NCBI RefSeq assembly: GCF_017353415.1
Contig: NZ_JAFMPX010000009.1
Coordinates: 1 to 64,000, forward strand
Length of the DNA stretch: 64,000 nucleotides
Direction: 5' to 3'
DNA from: Arthrobacter sp. E3
GTDB taxonomy: Bacteria > Actinomycetota > Actinomycetes > Actinomycetales > Micrococcaceae
Shown here: piece after piece, positions 54,234 to 61,705 of the stretch
Layout: each line of letters opens with the position of its first letter
Position numbering within the stretch: the stretch's first letter is position 1
The notes under the pieces: model-generated
Databases searched by the model: none
What the model was told of the DNA's origin: nothing
The model's input: only the letters and a program-made list of their open reading frames with translations
Program-made: the position numbers and the translations under genes

Positions 54234-55685
54234 ATGGCGCAAAAAGTGGCGGATCCCTGCCGGAATTGCGGGGCAGTGCTTGCACACGGTGCTGCCTTCT
54301 GCACCCTGTGCGGGACCACGGTGACAAACCGCGCCGCCACGCCTGCCGGAGCGTCGGTTCCGTTGGGCAGCCCAGCGCCGTTGGGTGGCCCGGATGGCAG
54401 CGCTGTGGGCACCTCGGCCGGGTTTGCCGGCGGTGGCGCCGACGGCCATGCCCACCAGCCCTTTGCCACGTCGATGCCGGGCATTGTTCCTGTGGGGACC
54501 TCGTCCAACCACCCTTTGGTGGCGCCGCGCCAGATGGGTGTGGACCCGAGGATCGCTGCCGCTACGGCACTGGTTCCGGGAGGTGCGGGACGCCGCCTTG
54601 CAGCCAAGCTCATCGACGGGATCCTGCCCGCCATTTTGGTGGGGGTGGCTGCTGGCATTGGCGCAAGCCTCATCAAGGTCACCCAAGCGGGGAGCTACGC
54701 CCAAGTGGATCTCACGTGGTTGATGATCCTGCTAAGCATTGCCAGTGTGCTGTCACTGGGCTACGGTATTTGGTTGTGGCTGTGGGAGGCAAAGTCGGGC
54801 AAGACCCTTGGCAATCTCATGCTGGGACTGCGCACCACCAACATGGAAGGCCACCCGGCCGGAGTGCTGGCCATCTTCCTGCGCCTGTTGATTATTGGTG
54901 TCAGTTCCATTGTTCCCACCATCGGCCCCTTGCTGGTGATCATCTCCAACACGTGGGATTCGAACGGCAAGAAGCAGGGCTGGCACGACAAGGTGGCCCA
55001 CACACTCGTCTTCAATGTGAAAACCGGCCGCGATCCCCTCGAAACTGGTGGTATAGCTGAACGGGCCAACTTTGTGCCAGCAGAGGTTCCGACCATTTCC
55101 GAGGTGAGGTCGCCGCTCGCCCGTCCAACGCCGAGCAGTCCAACACCGAGCAGCCACGTTCAGGGCAGTCCAGTTCAGAACGGTCCGGCGCAGGAGTCGG
55201 CGGGCTTCGCCGCTCCGGCTCCACGGCCAGCACGTCGCAGGGGACGCAAAAAGCAAAATGCCGTGGATCCTTTGCTCCGCCTGCCGTGCAGTTCCACGGG
55301 CAGCAAAACCAGCAGTTCCAACAGAATCAGCCACAGCAGCAGAACCAGCCAATCCAGCAGCCCCGACCAGAGCAAACACTCCGGCCCGGCCAGTCCTTCG
55401 AAGGCCAGCCAAGGCAGACGTTGCGGCCTGGACAGACGTTCCCCACGCAGCCGCTGCAGGAGGATAATCCCTTCGCGCCGCCGTCGACCCCGCAATCTGA
55501 GATCCCCGTGGACCAGGGACCCATCACGGCCGTGCCGGGTAGTTCACGTCCTGCGCAGCCTGCCCAGGCGGCACCGGTTCAGCAGGTCCAGCACGTTCAG
55601 CCAACATCCAACGCGGCCGATGACGACGACGCCGCGGGGGAGACTCGGATCCGTCCCGTCAACGTTCCGCTGGCCCTGCGCCTGA
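54234..55685 (+). CDS. Zinc-ribbon/RDD membrane protein, frameshifted before its FHA domain
   Basis: Begins with a zinc ribbon (CRNCGAVLAHGAAFCTLCG), a Gly/Ala-rich linker, then an RDD domain with three or four helices (RRLAAKLIDGILPAILVGVA; WLMILLSIASVLSLGYGIWL; LAIFLRLLIIGVSSIVPTIG). From about base 55267 the frame turns into unnatural Ser/Arg-rich sequence until a chance stop at 55685, while a Gln/Pro-rich linker and an FHA domain continue in the -1 frame (55286-55999). One added base at GGATCC (about 55266) would read VDPFAPPAVQF and join both halves into a protein of about 588 residues. So the real coding part is 54234-55267. This could be a real mutation, a sequencing slip or, less likely, recoding. 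Confidence 0.8.
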   Translation: MAQKVADPCRNCGAVLAHGAAFCTLCGTTVTNRAATPAGASVPLGSPAPLGGPDGSAVGTSAGFAGGGADGHAHQPFATSMPGIVPVGTSSNHPLVAPRQMGVDPRIAAATALVPGGAGRRLAAKLIDGILPAILVGVAAGIGASLIKVTQAGSYAQVDLTWLMILLSIASVLSLGYGIWLWLWEAKSGKTLGNLMLGLRTTNMEGHPAGVLAIFLRLLIIGVSSIVPTIGPLLVIISNTWDSNGKKQGWHDKVAHTLVFNVKTGRDPLETGGIAERANFVPAEVPTISEVRSPLARPTPSSPTPSSHVQGSPVQNGPAQESAGFAAPAPRPARRRGRKKQNAVDPLLRLPCSSTGSKTSSSNRISHSSRTSQSSSPDQSKHSGPASPSKASQGRRCGLDRRSPRSRCRRIIPSRRRRPRNLRSPWTRDPSRPCRVVHVLRSLPRRHRFSRSSTFSQHPTRPMTTTPRGRLGSVPSTFRWPCA

Positions 55686-55999
55686 CTTTTGATGATGGGC
55701 GTTCTGAGGACATCAGCACCGTGGCCCTGATAGGGCGCAACCCTGCCGGATACGATGGTGAAATGATTTCCCGCCTGATCCGTGTCCACGACTCCAGTCG
55801 ATCCGTGTCCAAAACACACCTTCATGTGCGCATCAGCACGGAAGGCCTGTGGGTGACGGACCGCAATTCCACCAACGGCAGCTCATTGAGCAGCGCCAGG
55901 GGAGGAAACACCCCGTTGGTGGGTGGAACTCCCATGTTGGCCGAAATTGGTTCCCGTGTGCACTTTGGCGACCGCTCGTTTGTGGTGGATCACGCGTGA
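55286..55999 (+). CDS. FHA-domain protein, probable C-terminal half of the RDD protein
   Basis: 237 residues from GTG 55286, which has no ribosome binding site. A Gln/Pro-rich stretch (HGQQNQQFQQNQPQQQ) leads into an FHA domain at about 140-235: ALIGRNPAGYD, SVSKTHLHVRIS and DRNSTNGSSL contain the conserved Gly-Arg, Ser-x-x-His and Asn-Gly that bind phosphothreonine. It is most likely the displaced end of the preceding RDD protein. Its stop overlaps the PP2C start by four bases (GTGA), showing that the cluster is normally translated through this point. Confidence 0.75.
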   Translation: MQFHGQQNQQFQQNQPQQQNQPIQQPRPEQTLRPGQSFEGQPRQTLRPGQTFPTQPLQEDNPFAPPSTPQSEIPVDQGPITAVPGSSRPAQPAQAAPVQQVQHVQPTSNAADDDDAAGETRIRPVNVPLALRLTFDDGRSEDISTVALIGRNPAGYDGEMISRLIRVHDSSRSVSKTHLHVRISTEGLWVTDRNSTNGSSLSSARGGNTPLVGGTPMLAEIGSRVHFGDRSFVVDHA

Positions 56000-57036
56000 G
56001 CGCGGAAGTGGAACCCACGGGCGAAGACCAGCCGGGCAAAACCTCAACCGGCGTCCGGCTCAGCTTTGGCTTCGGCACTGATCGAGGCCTGCGCCGCGAA
56101 CTCAACGAGGACTCCTTCATCGCAGCCGACCCGCTCTTTAGCGTCGCCGACGGTATGGGCGGGCACGAGGCAGGCGAGGTTGCCAGCCGCGAGTGCATCG
56201 CCGTCTTGAGCAGCCAGCGCGTCCTGAGCTCAGGCTCCCGGGAGGCAACGGCGTCGGACTTGCAGCTTGCACTGCGCCAGGCCGATGCCCGGATCCGTGA
56301 GATCACCAACGCCCGCGCCGGCACCACCGTCTCCGGCGTGGTGCTGGTGGAGGAACGCGGCGTGCCGTATTGGCTGGTTTTCAACGTGGGCGACTCGCGC
56401 ACCTACCGGCTGAGCCAAGGTGTCCTTACCCAGGTCAGTGTGGATCATTCTGAAGTCCAGGAGCTGGTGGACGCGGGCCTGATCACTCCCGACGAGGCGC
56501 TGGTTCATCCGCGCCGTCATGTGGTGACGCGTGCATTGGGTGCAGGCTCGGTCACGGAGGCCGACTTTTGGTTGGTGCCGGTGGAAGAGGGGGACCGGAT
56601 GCTGGTGTGCTCCGACGGGCTCACCGGGGAACTGGGTGAGCGTGAAATTCACCGGGCGCTGAGCACCCTGCGCCACCCCCAGGATGCGGTTGACGCACTC
56701 ATCCAAGCAGCCCTGCGCTCAGGCGGGCGGGACAACATCACAGCCGTGGTGATCGACGCCAGTAACGTCAACGGCAGCGCGGGGGAGGAAACCCTGAACA
56801 ACGGCTCATCGGCTGAATCGGTTGACGTAGACACCCTGCCGCGTGTGCTGACAGTGGAGGAAACTATTACTGCGGAGCCAGCCGGGCCTGTTGCCAGCGA
56901 GGTTCTTGAGAGCATCCCCGACTCCGTCCGCAACCCCTCCGGCAGCGCTCTTGAAGGCTCCAATCCCACGTCCGTTCCACAAGCTGCCGAGCCCGATGCG
57001 CCCGCAGCCCCTCTGCACCAGGAGAATCATGGTTAG
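55996..57036 (+). CDS. PP2C-family Ser/Thr protein phosphatase
   Basis: 346 residues from GTG 55996; the frame is open upstream only as overlap with the FHA gene. PP2C motifs: TDRGLRRELNEDSF, SVADGMGGHEAGEVAS (metal Asp), VGDSRTYRL, VTRALG, LVCSDGLTGEL and GGRDNITAVVIDA, so the bimetal site is complete. The last 85 residues are acidic and disordered. It has no membrane helix, unlike mycobacterial PstP. It should remove phosphates placed by the kinase three genes on and reset FHA binding. The stop overlaps the next gene by eight bases. Confidence 0.93.
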   Translation: MSAEVEPTGEDQPGKTSTGVRLSFGFGTDRGLRRELNEDSFIAADPLFSVADGMGGHEAGEVASRECIAVLSSQRVLSSGSREATASDLQLALRQADARIREITNARAGTTVSGVVLVEERGVPYWLVFNVGDSRTYRLSQGVLTQVSVDHSEVQELVDAGLITPDEALVHPRRHVVTRALGAGSVTEADFWLVPVEEGDRMLVCSDGLTGELGEREIHRALSTLRHPQDAVDALIQAALRSGGRDNITAVVIDASNVNGSAGEETLNNGSSAESVDVDTLPRVLTVEETITAEPAGPVASEVLESIPDSVRNPSGSALEGSNPTSVPQAAEPDAPAAPLHQENHG

Positions 57037-59170
57037 TACCACCTACAGAACAGGTTCCTGGCTGGGAATTGTCCGCAACGGATCGGTCATTGTCCTTCAC
57101 GGGCAGACCGACCCGGCCATTGTTTCCCACCTCTGGGAGTTCCTTGCGCACCAGCCCACCATCCATGGCGTGCTGAACGAGGTCACGGAGAAATTCGGCA
57201 CCGGGCTCACCGGGTTGCCCGACTTCGCCATCGTGGTCCAAAGCGACCGCCTGCATGCCATTCTGCGTGGAGACATCACCTTGTTGGCGTACACCGGGGA
57301 CGCCGAGGACGTGGTCTCCGGCCGCGACGTCACCACTTGGAGCGAACGCTCACTGGTGCTGCCCAACTCCTTCGTGCTGACCATGGCCGAGCCCGGCAAC
57401 ATCGGCGGACCCCTGGTGCTCCCGATCGGCGAGGCCGTGGTGCCCCTGCAGTCGCTGAACATGCACCTCACCGGCCCCTCCGCATTTTCCATGCACGACG
57501 GCGGATTGGTCACGTCCGCGCCAGTCGAGGCTGCCGCTGAACAAGCTGTAGACAACGGCGATGCTACGGACGAGGCTCTTTCCCTGCAAAAGGAACTGGA
57601 ACGGGAACTGGAACCGGTGCCGGGACGGGAACTGGAGGCGGAACAGGAGCCGCTGGAGCACGAACACGTTGGTGCAGATCCGGTTAGCGAGGAACAGGGC
57701 AGCGAAACACAGGCAGCTGCGGCAGAACAAGCCTCGGAGCACGAATCTGGGCACGAATCTGCTGGTTTTGCCATGACCGCCGAGGCTGCGAACGCGGAAT
57801 GGACGGCGCAACTGGCTCCTGTGCATGTACCGGACAGTGCCGAAGCGGACCTGAACCGCACCATCCGCCCAGAGCACGAGAAAGACACAGAGCAGGAGAA
57901 AGACACGGAGCAGGGGGAAGACCGGGAGCGGGGAGAGGATGGGGAACTGTCAGCTTCGGAGGTTCCGGTCGAGCTGGCATCCGAGGAAGCAGCACCTAAG
58001 GACGAAGCGCCCGGGGTTCAGACTCCAGGGGATTCAACACCTGACACGTCCGCGGTAGCGGCGGAGGAAGCTCCCGACGACGGATTCACCACCAACTACG
58101 ACTACCTTTTTGGCGCCACCGTCGCTAAAAGTGTTGAAGACGCTGCGGTGCGCCTCGATGAAGACGGCCAGCCGATGGAGGAGAATGCCGGGCCCGCCAT
58201 GCCTCCGCTGCCTCCCCAGCCCCCCGTTGCCGGGAACGGTTCAGAAGATTCCGGCGCACCCGGGAATGCTGCGCAGCCCGGTGCTCAGGATGCCGCTGCG
58301 AAGGTGGACGGGTCACAGGCTGTGGGTTCATCTGCTGGCTCTGCGGCTGGTGGCTCTTCGGCCATCGGCTCCGTGCCCGGGGTGCGGAACCTCGGGCCTT
58401 CCAGCTGGCAAAACCAGGCATCCGCTGACCGTGCCCAAGGCGCGGAGAATGCAGGACTGTTGATCGACTCAGTTCCGTGGCGCAATGGGGCTTCAGCCGC
58501 CACGCCTGCCGCACCAACTGCACCTGCTGCCTCCGCCGAACCTAACCTCGCCGCCGCACCGACTGCGCCTCCCGCAGCGACCGCGGAACCGCACTCACCC
58601 AGCGACCAACCCTACGACCCGGACCATGATGGTCACACCGTCATGCGTTCTGATGTCACGGGGGCACGGCCGCTGCCTGTCACCGAGACCCTGGAATCAC
58701 GTCCGCCGAGCGGACCCATGGTTTTGGCGCGTCTGTGCCCCAACGGCCATGCCAACCCACCGAGCAGGTCACTTTGCTCGGATTGCGGAATCGGCATCAA
58801 TTCCGAACCGCGTGAGGTAGGCCGGCCACGGCTGGGTACCATGCATATTTCAAGTGGTGAAGTGATCGAGTTGGACCACTCACTGATCATTGGCCGCCAG
58901 CCGTCCGTGTCCCGCGTCATGGGCGGAGCCATGCCCCGCCTGGTACGGGTCACGAGCGGAAACGATGATATTTCGCGCTCGCACGTGGAAGTTCGCCTGG
59001 ACGGTTGGGATGTGCTGCTGGTGGATCTCAAAGCCACCAACGGCACAGTCCTGGTCCGCGAGGGCCAGTCCCCGCGCCGGCTCAGCCAGGGTGAGGAAGC
59101 TATTTTGCTCAATGGAGACATTGCCGAACTGGGCGACGGTGTTTCGCTGCTCTTCGACGGCCTGCTGTGA
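57029..59170 (+). CDS. FHA-domain protein with zinc ribbon and long acidic linker
   Basis: 713 residues from ATG 57029 (CAGGAG upstream). The N-terminal 150 residues (GSWLGIVRNGSVIVLHGQTD) form a compact domain I cannot name. Residues about 175-530 are low-complexity Glu/Gln/Ala/Pro. A zinc ribbon (CPNGHANPPSRSLCSDCG) and a C-terminal FHA domain follow (LIIGRQPSVSRVMGG, DDISRSHVEVRLDG, DLKATNGTVLV), with the phosphothreonine-binding residues intact. It likely serves as a phospho-dependent adaptor in the cytoplasm. It overlaps PP2C by eight bases and the kinase by four. Confidence 0.88.
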   Translation: MVSTTYRTGSWLGIVRNGSVIVLHGQTDPAIVSHLWEFLAHQPTIHGVLNEVTEKFGTGLTGLPDFAIVVQSDRLHAILRGDITLLAYTGDAEDVVSGRDVTTWSERSLVLPNSFVLTMAEPGNIGGPLVLPIGEAVVPLQSLNMHLTGPSAFSMHDGGLVTSAPVEAAAEQAVDNGDATDEALSLQKELERELEPVPGRELEAEQEPLEHEHVGADPVSEEQGSETQAAAAEQASEHESGHESAGFAMTAEAANAEWTAQLAPVHVPDSAEADLNRTIRPEHEKDTEQEKDTEQGEDRERGEDGELSASEVPVELASEEAAPKDEAPGVQTPGDSTPDTSAVAAEEAPDDGFTTNYDYLFGATVAKSVEDAAVRLDEDGQPMEENAGPAMPPLPPQPPVAGNGSEDSGAPGNAAQPGAQDAAAKVDGSQAVGSSAGSAAGGSSAIGSVPGVRNLGPSSWQNQASADRAQGAENAGLLIDSVPWRNGASAATPAAPTAPAASAEPNLAAAPTAPPAATAEPHSPSDQPYDPDHDGHTVMRSDVTGARPLPVTETLESRPPSGPMVLARLCPNGHANPPSRSLCSDCGIGINSEPREVGRPRLGTMHISSGEVIELDHSLIIGRQPSVSRVMGGAMPRLVRVTSGNDDISRSHVEVRLDGWDVLLVDLKATNGTVLVREGQSPRRLSQGEEAILLNGDIAELGDGVSLLFDGLL

Positions 59171-60951
59171 GCGTCAAGCGCGCACCAGCGGCACCGCCCC
59201 AACTACCGGGTTACAGGTTTGTCTCTGTGCTGGGCTCGGGCGGCTTTTCCGACGTGTACCTGTATGAGCAGGACAGGCCGCGGCGCCGCGTTGCCGTCAA
59301 GGTGCTCACTGCGGATCTGAAAACCGAAGGCGCCCGGGCCAGCTTCGAGTCCGAAGCAAACCTCATGGCCCAGTTGTCGGCCCACCCCTACATCGTCACG
59401 ATTTTCGAAGCCGAGATCACCGACTCCGGGCACTCATACCTGGCCATGGAATACTGTTCCCGGCCGAGCCTTGACATGCAGTACCGGCAGGGCCGTTTCA
59501 GCGCCGACAAGGCACTGGAAATTGGCATCCAGGTGGCATCCGCTGTGGAAACAGCACACCGCGCAGGCATTGCGCACCGGGATATCAAACCCGCCAACAT
59601 TCTTGTCACCGACTATAACCGCCCTGCGTTGACCGACTTCGGCATCTCCGGCACCATGGACTCTGCACAAAAAGACGGCGGCGGCATGTCCATTCCGTGG
59701 TCGCCGCCGGAATCCTTTGGTGCTGGTGCCACCGACGGCGTCAAGGTCGATATTTGGGCTTTGGGCGCCACAATCTACACCCTGCTGGCAGGGCACTCAC
59801 CTTTTGTCATCCCCGGTGCGGACAACTCGCAGCGACAGCTCACGGACAGGATCAGCTCCGCTGCGCTGCCGCGCCTGGGCCGTGCAGATGTTCCGGAAGC
59901 GTTGGAACTTGTGCTGGCCACGGCCATGGCCAAGTCGCCCAGTTCCCGCTATGGAACGGCCAAGGACTTCGCCCGTGCACTGATGCGAGTACAGGCCGAC
60001 CTCAACTTGTCCGTGACCCCCTTTGAAGTGCAGGAAGAGGTTGTTGCCCACGAGGCACGCGAGGATGACGGCAGCGAATCCACCCGGGTGCGCAGCATTG
60101 TCTCCATTGATCCGGAGGGCTCTTCAAGTGCGAGCTTCCCGACCCGCCCCGGTTCGGCCGGGATGGGGTCGGGGAAGGTTGGCTCCAGAAAGCCGGGTGC
60201 AGGGCATGCTTCCTTCACCTCGCCGCCGCAGGTCAACACCGTTCCAGGGGTTACCGGATCCACATCTGGACTTACCCGCAACGGTCAAACCCTGCCGTCA
60301 GAATCCGCTGGCAGCCCGGAGGCAGCCTTCTCGGACACTGCCGGTGGCCCCACCGTTCGTAAAAACTATTCACAGATCGCCTCGCCCACTCAATGGAACG
60401 ACTCCGCCCCAGGCCGGCAAACTGCACGGGGCCAGGACTTTGTGCTGGATTCCACTGTCCAGCGCAGCGACCTGATCGGGTCCGCCCCGGCCGGCGACAC
60501 GGCAGCAGAGCCGGATGCGGCGACTCGTGCACCGGCAGGAAGGAAACGCTTGTGGCTGGGACTGGGTTCGGGGCTGGTGCTCGCAGCCGCCATCGTTGTT
60601 GGCATTGTGGTTTTTATCACCGTGGGTGCCCCGAACAAGGACGACCCCGCCGCGCAGCAGAGCGTCACGCCGCCGCCCGCGCTGGTCATCGGTGCGGACG
60701 TTCCGCCGGTCACCGAGCTCACCGCGACGCCCAAGAACGGCGGTTCTGAATGGTCTTGGACGAACCCTGACCCGCAGGAGGGCGACATATACCTGTGGGC
60801 CTCGGTCAGCGCCGTCGATTCGGGCGTGCCCAAGCCGACCACCGACACGAAGGTCTTTGTTGTTAATGGGCCCAACGACCAGTCCTGCATCTCCGTGAAC
60901 TTGGTGCGTAAGAACGGCCACAAGTCGCCGGAGCTGAAGAAGTGCTCCTAA
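59167..60951 (+). CDS. Membrane Ser/Thr protein kinase (PknB-like, without PASTA)
   Basis: 594 residues from GTG 59167. Kinase domain about 15-280: GSGGFSDVYLYEQ (nucleotide loop), Lys45 in VAVKVL, HRDIKPANIL with catalytic Asp139, DFGISG, and SIPWSPPESFG in place of the usual APE loop. A Ser/Thr-rich juxtamembrane stretch, one helix at about 459-488 (LWLGLGSGLVLAAAIVVGIV) and an outer domain of about 105 residues with two Cys follow; no PASTA repeats. It is probably active and is expected to phosphorylate FHA partners in this cluster, opposed by the PP2C enzyme encoded upstream. Confidence 0.93.
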   Translation: MSVKRAPAAPPQLPGYRFVSVLGSGGFSDVYLYEQDRPRRRVAVKVLTADLKTEGARASFESEANLMAQLSAHPYIVTIFEAEITDSGHSYLAMEYCSRPSLDMQYRQGRFSADKALEIGIQVASAVETAHRAGIAHRDIKPANILVTDYNRPALTDFGISGTMDSAQKDGGGMSIPWSPPESFGAGATDGVKVDIWALGATIYTLLAGHSPFVIPGADNSQRQLTDRISSAALPRLGRADVPEALELVLATAMAKSPSSRYGTAKDFARALMRVQADLNLSVTPFEVQEEVVAHEAREDDGSESTRVRSIVSIDPEGSSSASFPTRPGSAGMGSGKVGSRKPGAGHASFTSPPQVNTVPGVTGSTSGLTRNGQTLPSESAGSPEAAFSDTAGGPTVRKNYSQIASPTQWNDSAPGRQTARGQDFVLDSTVQRSDLIGSAPAGDTAAEPDAATRAPAGRKRLWLGLGSGLVLAAAIVVGIVVFITVGAPNKDDPAAQQSVTPPPALVIGADVPPVTELTATPKNGGSEWSWTNPDPQEGDIYLWASVSAVDSGVPKPTTDTKVFVVNGPNDQSCISVNLVRKNGHKSPELKKCS

Positions 60952-61000
60952 CGATCACCGGGATAACAAGAAACAGCATGCAAACTAGGGGGTTGCCGTC

Positions 61001-61705
61001 ATGGCTGAATTGACTATTGATTTTTGTGGCGAATGGTACGAGCCGTCGCCGGAGACCATTTTCAGCATTGGCCGTGAAGGTGACATAGAGGTTGACGACA
61101 ACCCCTACCTGCACAGGAAATTCCTTGAGGTGAGCAAGTACGACGGCATTTGGTGGCTGACAAATGCTGGCACCATGCTCTCGGCCACCATTGCCGACGC
61201 TGCCGGGGGCATGCAGGCGTGGATGGCGCCCGGTGCCCGCATTCCCTTGGTGTTCAGTCAGACGAACGTGATCTTCACGGCCGGGCCCACCACGTACGAA
61301 TTTTCCGTACACCTTGCGGCTCCCTCATTCATGTCCCAAAGCAGGGAGGACGACTCGGCCGGTTCAACCACCATTGGGCCCGTTGTGTTCACTCCGTCGC
61401 AGAAGGCGCTCATTGTGGCACTGTCGGAGCCCATGCTGCGCCGCGGCGGAACCGGCTTCAGCTCCATTCCGTCCTCGGCGCAGGCTGCCAAGCGCCTCGG
61501 CTGGGCACTCACACGCTTCAACCGGAAGCTGGACAATGTGTGCGACAAACTCGACCGGGTCGGTGTTGTTGGCCTGCGCGGCGGTGGCGGAAAGCTCGCC
61601 ACGAACAGGCGTGCACGCTTGGTGGAGCATGCCGTCACCTCCCACCTCGTCACTCCGGATGACCTCCCCCTGCTGGATTCACAACGCGGAACGGACGATG
61701 AATGA
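61001..61705 (+). CDS. Degenerate FHA-like protein upstream of the FtsK ATPase gene
   Basis: 234 residues from ATG 61001 after AGGGGG. The first 110 residues have an FHA-like beta pattern (FSIGREGDIEVDDNPYLHRK, WWLTNAGTML) in which Gly-Arg and a His survive but the Ser-x-x-His and Asn-Gly pair are altered, so phosphopeptide binding is doubtful. The C-terminal 100 residues are helical (FTPSQKALIVALSEPMLRR, AKRLGWALTRFNRKLDNVCD) and resemble a winged-helix fold. It overlaps the ATPase gene by four bases. Related proteins in such clusters have no assigned role. Confidence 0.75.
   Translation: MAELTIDFCGEWYEPSPETIFSIGREGDIEVDDNPYLHRKFLEVSKYDGIWWLTNAGTMLSATIADAAGGMQAWMAPGARIPLVFSQTNVIFTAGPTTYEFSVHLAAPSFMSQSREDDSAGSTTIGPVVFTPSQKALIVALSEPMLRRGGTGFSSIPSSAQAAKRLGWALTRFNRKLDNVCDKLDRVGVVGLRGGGGKLATNRRARLVEHAVTSHLVTPDDLPLLDSQRGTDDE

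Noticed and set aside
53054-54682. Minus-strand open frame of 542 codons opposite the transglutaminase-like gene
   Set aside because: No motifs, composition typical of antisense frames, and both strands of the overlapping operon are explained by the plus-strand genes.
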